Assembly: GCF_900114035.1 (NCBI RefSeq)
Contig: NZ_FORP01000016.1
Coordinates: 62,001 to 126,000 of the forward strand
Reading direction: 5' to 3'
Length of the DNA stretch: 64,000 bases
From: Amycolatopsis sacchari
GTDB lineage: Bacteria; Actinomycetota; Actinomycetes; Mycobacteriales; Pseudonocardiaceae
Part shown: positions 61,282 through 64,000 of the stretch, in pieces
Layout: the number at the start of each line of letters is the position of its first letter
Position numbering within the stretch: position 1 is the stretch's first letter
The notes under the pieces: generated by a model
The model's database searches: none
Told to the model about the DNA's origin: nothing
Seen by the model: only the letters and a program-made list of their open reading frames with translations
Program-made: the position numbers and the translations under genes

Positions 61282-62276
61282 CGGTCCCGTTCTCGCTCGG
61301 CAAGCTCCCCACCCTGTCTCGGTCCACTGTGGACCGTCAGGAGACCTTGCGCACCAACCCGGAAAGGCTGCTGGCCCGCTGGCCCCAGGCGGAGGTCCTG
61401 CTGGTCAACCGGCAGGGGCGGACGCCGGTCAGGCAAGGGGAAAGCGTTCTCGCCACCCGGAAAGCGATTTCCTTCGGCGACGCCCCGCCCGACGACGCGA
61501 TGTTCCTCGGGGAGTGGCAGGGCGTCGACTACTGGACGCTGCCCGGCGAGCCGGCCGGTGAGCCGGAGCTGGTCGAGGCGCCCGGCAGCTGGGGCATCGT
61601 CGAGCAGGTCCCGCTGGCCGACGGCGAGCTGTGGGTGGACCTGCGGGGTTACGGCGACCAGCTCGACGACACCGCGGCGGGGCTGTTCACCACCGCGCAG
61701 GCGCTGCGGAACTGGCACCACCGGGCGCGGTTCTGCGTGCGGGACGGCAGTCCGGTGCACCCCGCGCAGTTCGGCTGGGCGACGCGGTGCGAGGCGTCCG
61801 GGCACGAGGAGTACCCGCGCACGGACCCGGCGATCATCTGCCTGGTGCACGACGAGGCCGGCGTCAACGGCGAGCGGGTCCTCCTCGCGCGGCAACCGGT
61901 CTGGCCGAAGGGCCGGTACTCGGTGCTCGCGGGTTTCGTCGAGGCGGGGGAGTCGCTGGAAGGCTGCGTGACGCGGGAAATCCGCGAGGAAGCCGGGATC
62001 GAGGTCGACCAGGTGCGCTACCTGGGCAGCCAGCCGTGGCCGTTCCCGCGGTCGATCATGCTCGGTTTCGCGGCCCGCGCGGACTCGTCGCAGCCGCTGC
62101 GCCCGGCGGAGGGCGAGATCGAAGAGGCGCTGTGGGTGTCGCGCGCGGACGTCCGCGCGGCGTTCGAGAGCGGCGGTGCGCCCACGCCGATCGGCGACGG
62201 CGGCTCGACGTTGCTGCTGCCGGGCAACTCCTCGATCGCCCGCGTGATGCTGGAAGCCTGGGCCTACGCGGGATGA
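61278..62276 (+). CDS. nudC: NAD+ diphosphatase NudC
   Basis: 332 residues. Nudix box GFVEAGESLEGCVTREIREEAG (shown in parts: GFVEAGES, REIREEAG) and the NADH-pyrophosphatase signature SQPWPFPRS. The zinc ribbon before it is degenerate: FCVRDGSP...TRCEASGHEEYPRTDP keeps only two of the four Cys. It hydrolyses NAD(H) to NMN(H) and AMP and may remove NAD caps from RNA. ATG overlapping the M16 partner's stop. The homologue in mycobacteria (Rv3199c) also lies near the K+ channel and adnAB. Confidence 0.92.
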   Translation: MTVPFSLGKLPTLSRSTVDRQETLRTNPERLLARWPQAEVLLVNRQGRTPVRQGESVLATRKAISFGDAPPDDAMFLGEWQGVDYWTLPGEPAGEPELVEAPGSWGIVEQVPLADGELWVDLRGYGDQLDDTAAGLFTTAQALRNWHHRARFCVRDGSPVHPAQFGWATRCEASGHEEYPRTDPAIICLVHDEAGVNGERVLLARQPVWPKGRYSVLAGFVEAGESLEGCVTREIREEAGIEVDQVRYLGSQPWPFPRSIMLGFAARADSSQPLRPAEGEIEEALWVSRADVRAAFESGGAPTPIGDGGSTLLLPGNSSIARVMLEAWAYAG

Positions 62277-62629
62277 AGCTCGTCAACGAAGGCCTGGCGT
62301 TCCTGCTGGAACTACTGGCCCTCGCCGCGCTGGCGTACTGGGGTTTCGAGACGGGCGGCGGCCTGCCGGCGAAGCTCCTGCTGGGCATCGGGACACCCGT
62401 GGTGGCGGCGATCGTGTGGAGCCTGTTCGCCGCGCCCCGCGCCACCTTCGGCCTGCCGCTCGCCGGGGTGCTGCTGGTGAAGGCCGTGGTCTTCGGTGCG
62501 GCCGTGGCGGCGCTCTGCGTGACGGGGCACGTCGTGCCGGGCGCGGTCTTCGCGGTGGTCGTGGTGGCGAACGTCGCGTACACGACGGCGACTCGACGGG
62601 GGAGCGCGGGCGGCGCTGCGTCGCGGTGA
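62273..62629 (+). CDS. YrdB-family membrane protein (DUF2568)
   Basis: 118 residues with four helices; KLVNEGLAFLLELLALAALAYWGF (in part LNEGL-like NEGLAFLLELLAL) and the WSLFAAPRATFGLP motif are typical of YrdB/DUF2568. ATGA overlap with nudC. Function unknown. Confidence 0.82.
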   Translation: MKLVNEGLAFLLELLALAALAYWGFETGGGLPAKLLLGIGTPVVAAIVWSLFAAPRATFGLPLAGVLLVKAVVFGAAVAALCVTGHVVPGAVFAVVVVANVAYTTATRRGSAGGAASR

Positions 62630-62658
62630 GCGGTGGGGCGGCGAACCGCCCCGCTCAC
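62626..62658. terminator. Bidirectional terminator hairpin
   Basis: GTGAGC...GGGGCGG - CGAA - CCGCCCCGCTCAC: a 6-bp outer and 7-bp inner stem with a GGT bulge and a GNRA-like CGAA loop. It includes the stop codons of both convergent genes (yrdB-like and gntP-like). Confidence 0.65.
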
Positions 62659-64000
62659 AGGATCGCGCCCAGCGGCAGCAGGATCGCGATCGCCACCACC
62701 GAGATCACCGTCTCCATCACCGACCAGCTCTTGATGGTCTGGCCCACCGAAAGGCCGAAGTACTCCTTCACCAGCCAGAAGCCGGCGTCGTTGACGTGGG
62801 AGAAGAACAGCGAGCCCGCGCCGATGGCGAGCACCAGGAGCGCCGCGTGCGTCGGGTCCAGGGTGGCCGCCAGCGGGGCCACGATGCCCGCCGCCGACAC
62901 GGTGGCGACCGTCGCGGAACCCGTCGCGAGGCGGATGGCCACCGCGACGAGCCAGCCCAGCAGCAGCGCCGGGATCGACGCGCCCGTCGCGAGCTGGGTG
63001 ATCACGTTGCCCACCCCGGCGTCGACGAGCGTCTGCTTGAACCCGCCGCCCGCGGCGACGATCAGGATGATCCCGGCGATCGGCCCGAGCGAGTCGCCCA
63101 CCGTGGTGGACAGCTTGTCGCGCGTGAAGCCCGCGGCGCGGCCGAGCGTGAACATGCCCAGCAACACCGTCAGCAGCAGCGCGACGAGCGGGTCACCGAT
63201 GAAGTCCAGCACGCGCCGGACCTCGCTGCCGCTCGACGCGAGGATGTCGGAAAGCGCTTTCGCCAGCATCAGCACGACGGGCAGCAGCACCGTGCTCAGC
63301 GTCGCCCCGAAGCTGGGGCGCCGGACGTCCCCGGACTCCTCGCGCGCGGGCACGAGGTGGTCCGGCGGGGCCGCGTTCGGCACCCACCGCGCCGCGAGCA
63401 TGCCGAAGAGCGGGCCCGCGATGATCACCGTCGGGATCGCCACGACCAGGCCGAAGGCCAGCACGATGCCGATGTTCGCGTTCAGCGCGCCGGCCGCCGC
63501 GAGCGGGCCGGGGTGCGGCGGGACCAGGCCGTGCAGCACGGAAAGCCCGGCCAGCGCCGGAATGCCGACCAGCATCAGCGGCCGTCCGGTGCGCTTGACC
63601 ACGAGCAGCACGATCGGGATCAGCAGCACCAGCCCGATCTCGAAGAACATCGGCAGGCCGATCAACGCGGCCACCAGCGCCATGGCCCACGGCAGCGTGC
63701 GGCGCCCGGCCCGCGAGACGATCGTGTCCACGATCTGTTCCGCCCCACCGGAATCCGCGAGCAGCTTGCCGATCATCGCGCCGAGCGCGATGAGCACGCC
63801 GACGGAGGCGACCGTCGAGCCCACCCCGCTGGAAAAGCTCTTCAGCAACTTGTCGACCGGCATCCCGGCGATCAGCCCGAGCGCGCCCGACCCGAGGATC
63901 AACGCGAGGAAGGCGTGCAGTTTGAACTTGCTGATCAGCACCACGATCAGCGCGATCGCCACGAGTGTCGCGACGATCAACCGGGTGTCGTGCCCGGTCC
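62655..64000 (-). CDS. Gluconate:H+ symporter, GntP family (5' end outside window)
   Basis: At least 448 residues, open to the window edge. About 12 helices with GntP features: KFKLHAFLALILGSGALGLI, GFGxx-like GSTVASVGVLIALGAMIGKLL, LVPPHPGPLAAAGALNANIG (in part VPPHPGPLAA), and HVNDAGFWLVKEYFGLSVGQ (HVNDSGFW-type motif). A TTG at 63980 is not the true start because the upstream codons GHDTRL continue the family's N terminus. Imports gluconate or a related sugar acid. Confidence 0.9.
   Translation of the reverse strand, partial: TGHDTRLIVATLVAIALIVVLISKFKLHAFLALILGSGALGLIAGMPVDKLLKSFSSGVGSTVASVGVLIALGAMIGKLLADSGGAEQIVDTIVSRAGRRTLPWAMALVAALIGLPMFFEIGLVLLIPIVLLVVKRTGRPLMLVGIPALAGLSVLHGLVPPHPGPLAAAGALNANIGIVLAFGLVVAIPTVIIAGPLFGMLAARWVPNAAPPDHLVPAREESGDVRRPSFGATLSTVLLPVVLMLAKALSDILASSGSEVRRVLDFIGDPLVALLLTVLLGMFTLGRAAGFTRDKLSTTVGDSLGPIAGIILIVAAGGGFKQTLVDAGVGNVITQLATGASIPALLLGWLVAVAIRLATGSATVATVSAAGIVAPLAATLDPTHAALLVLAIGAGSLFFSHVNDAGFWLVKEYFGLSVGQTIKSWSVMETVISVVAIAILLPLGAIL

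Overview
This is a high-GC (about 73% G+C) actinobacterial chromosome segment, most likely from a Pseudonocardiaceae member such as Amycolatopsis. The evidence is GTG/TTG starts, many leaderless-looking starts (a TAnnnT box 6-8 nt before the start codon), dense ATGA/GTGA gene overlaps, and gene order resembling the mycobacterial rhlE-moeZ-adnAB-nudC neighbourhood (comparison from memory, not run). I see no rRNA, tRNA, CRISPR array, insertion sequence or prophage.

Layout. 1-8.5 kb: end of a MarC-family gene, a RecB-like Fe-S nuclease, a DEAD-box helicase / PQQ-propeller membrane protein / hydrolase operon, a ferritin-like protein, DUF3107 and a tyrosine phosphatase. 8.5-13.6 kb: two TetR-controlled loci, one with an AurF-like diiron oxygenase and a hydrolase, one with a hydrolase; both have clear operator palindromes. 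13.7-17.3 kb: DUF3152 metalloprotease-like protein, MoeZ, a tandem array of four terminators made by duplication of the moeZ 3' end, and a TIGR02569 protein. 17.3-26.8 kb: an assimilatory nitrate/nitrite operon (nitrate reductase, FAD/BFD reductase, NarK, NirB, NirD) continuing into siroheme genes (HemD-winged helix fusion, CbiX-like chelatase), preceded by a GlnR-like site. 26.9-36.3 kb: a repeat-rich membrane protein, a racemase-like/NCS1 permease/GntR locus with a double operator, a secreted DUF11 protein, a WYL regulator overlapping a second HemD, and a siderophore-interacting protein with an iron box.

36.3-44.5 kb is a DNA-repair block: alkyltransferase-like protein, AdnA, AdnB, a broken deazaflavin nitroreductase, and a TrkA-type K+ channel. 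44.5-62.6 kb carries a zinc metallopeptidase, the membrane/DUF4129/DUF4350/MoxR/DUF58 operon, an inserted-looking chitinase plus MazF-like toxin-antitoxin pair, SpoIIM and RDD proteins, a second metallopeptidase, two more TetR loci, an M16 peptidase pair, NudC and YrdB. The window ends inside a GntP-type gluconate permease.

The most unusual signal is not a gene. An interrupted palindrome GTCC-N5-GGAC with an AT-rich centre recurs at least 15 times inside reading frames, always in the phase Ser-X-(Val/Leu/Trp)-Asp, with rare T- or A-ending codons at the synonymous site. Two independent 3'-end gene duplications (moeZ and the DUF58 gene) are also notable.
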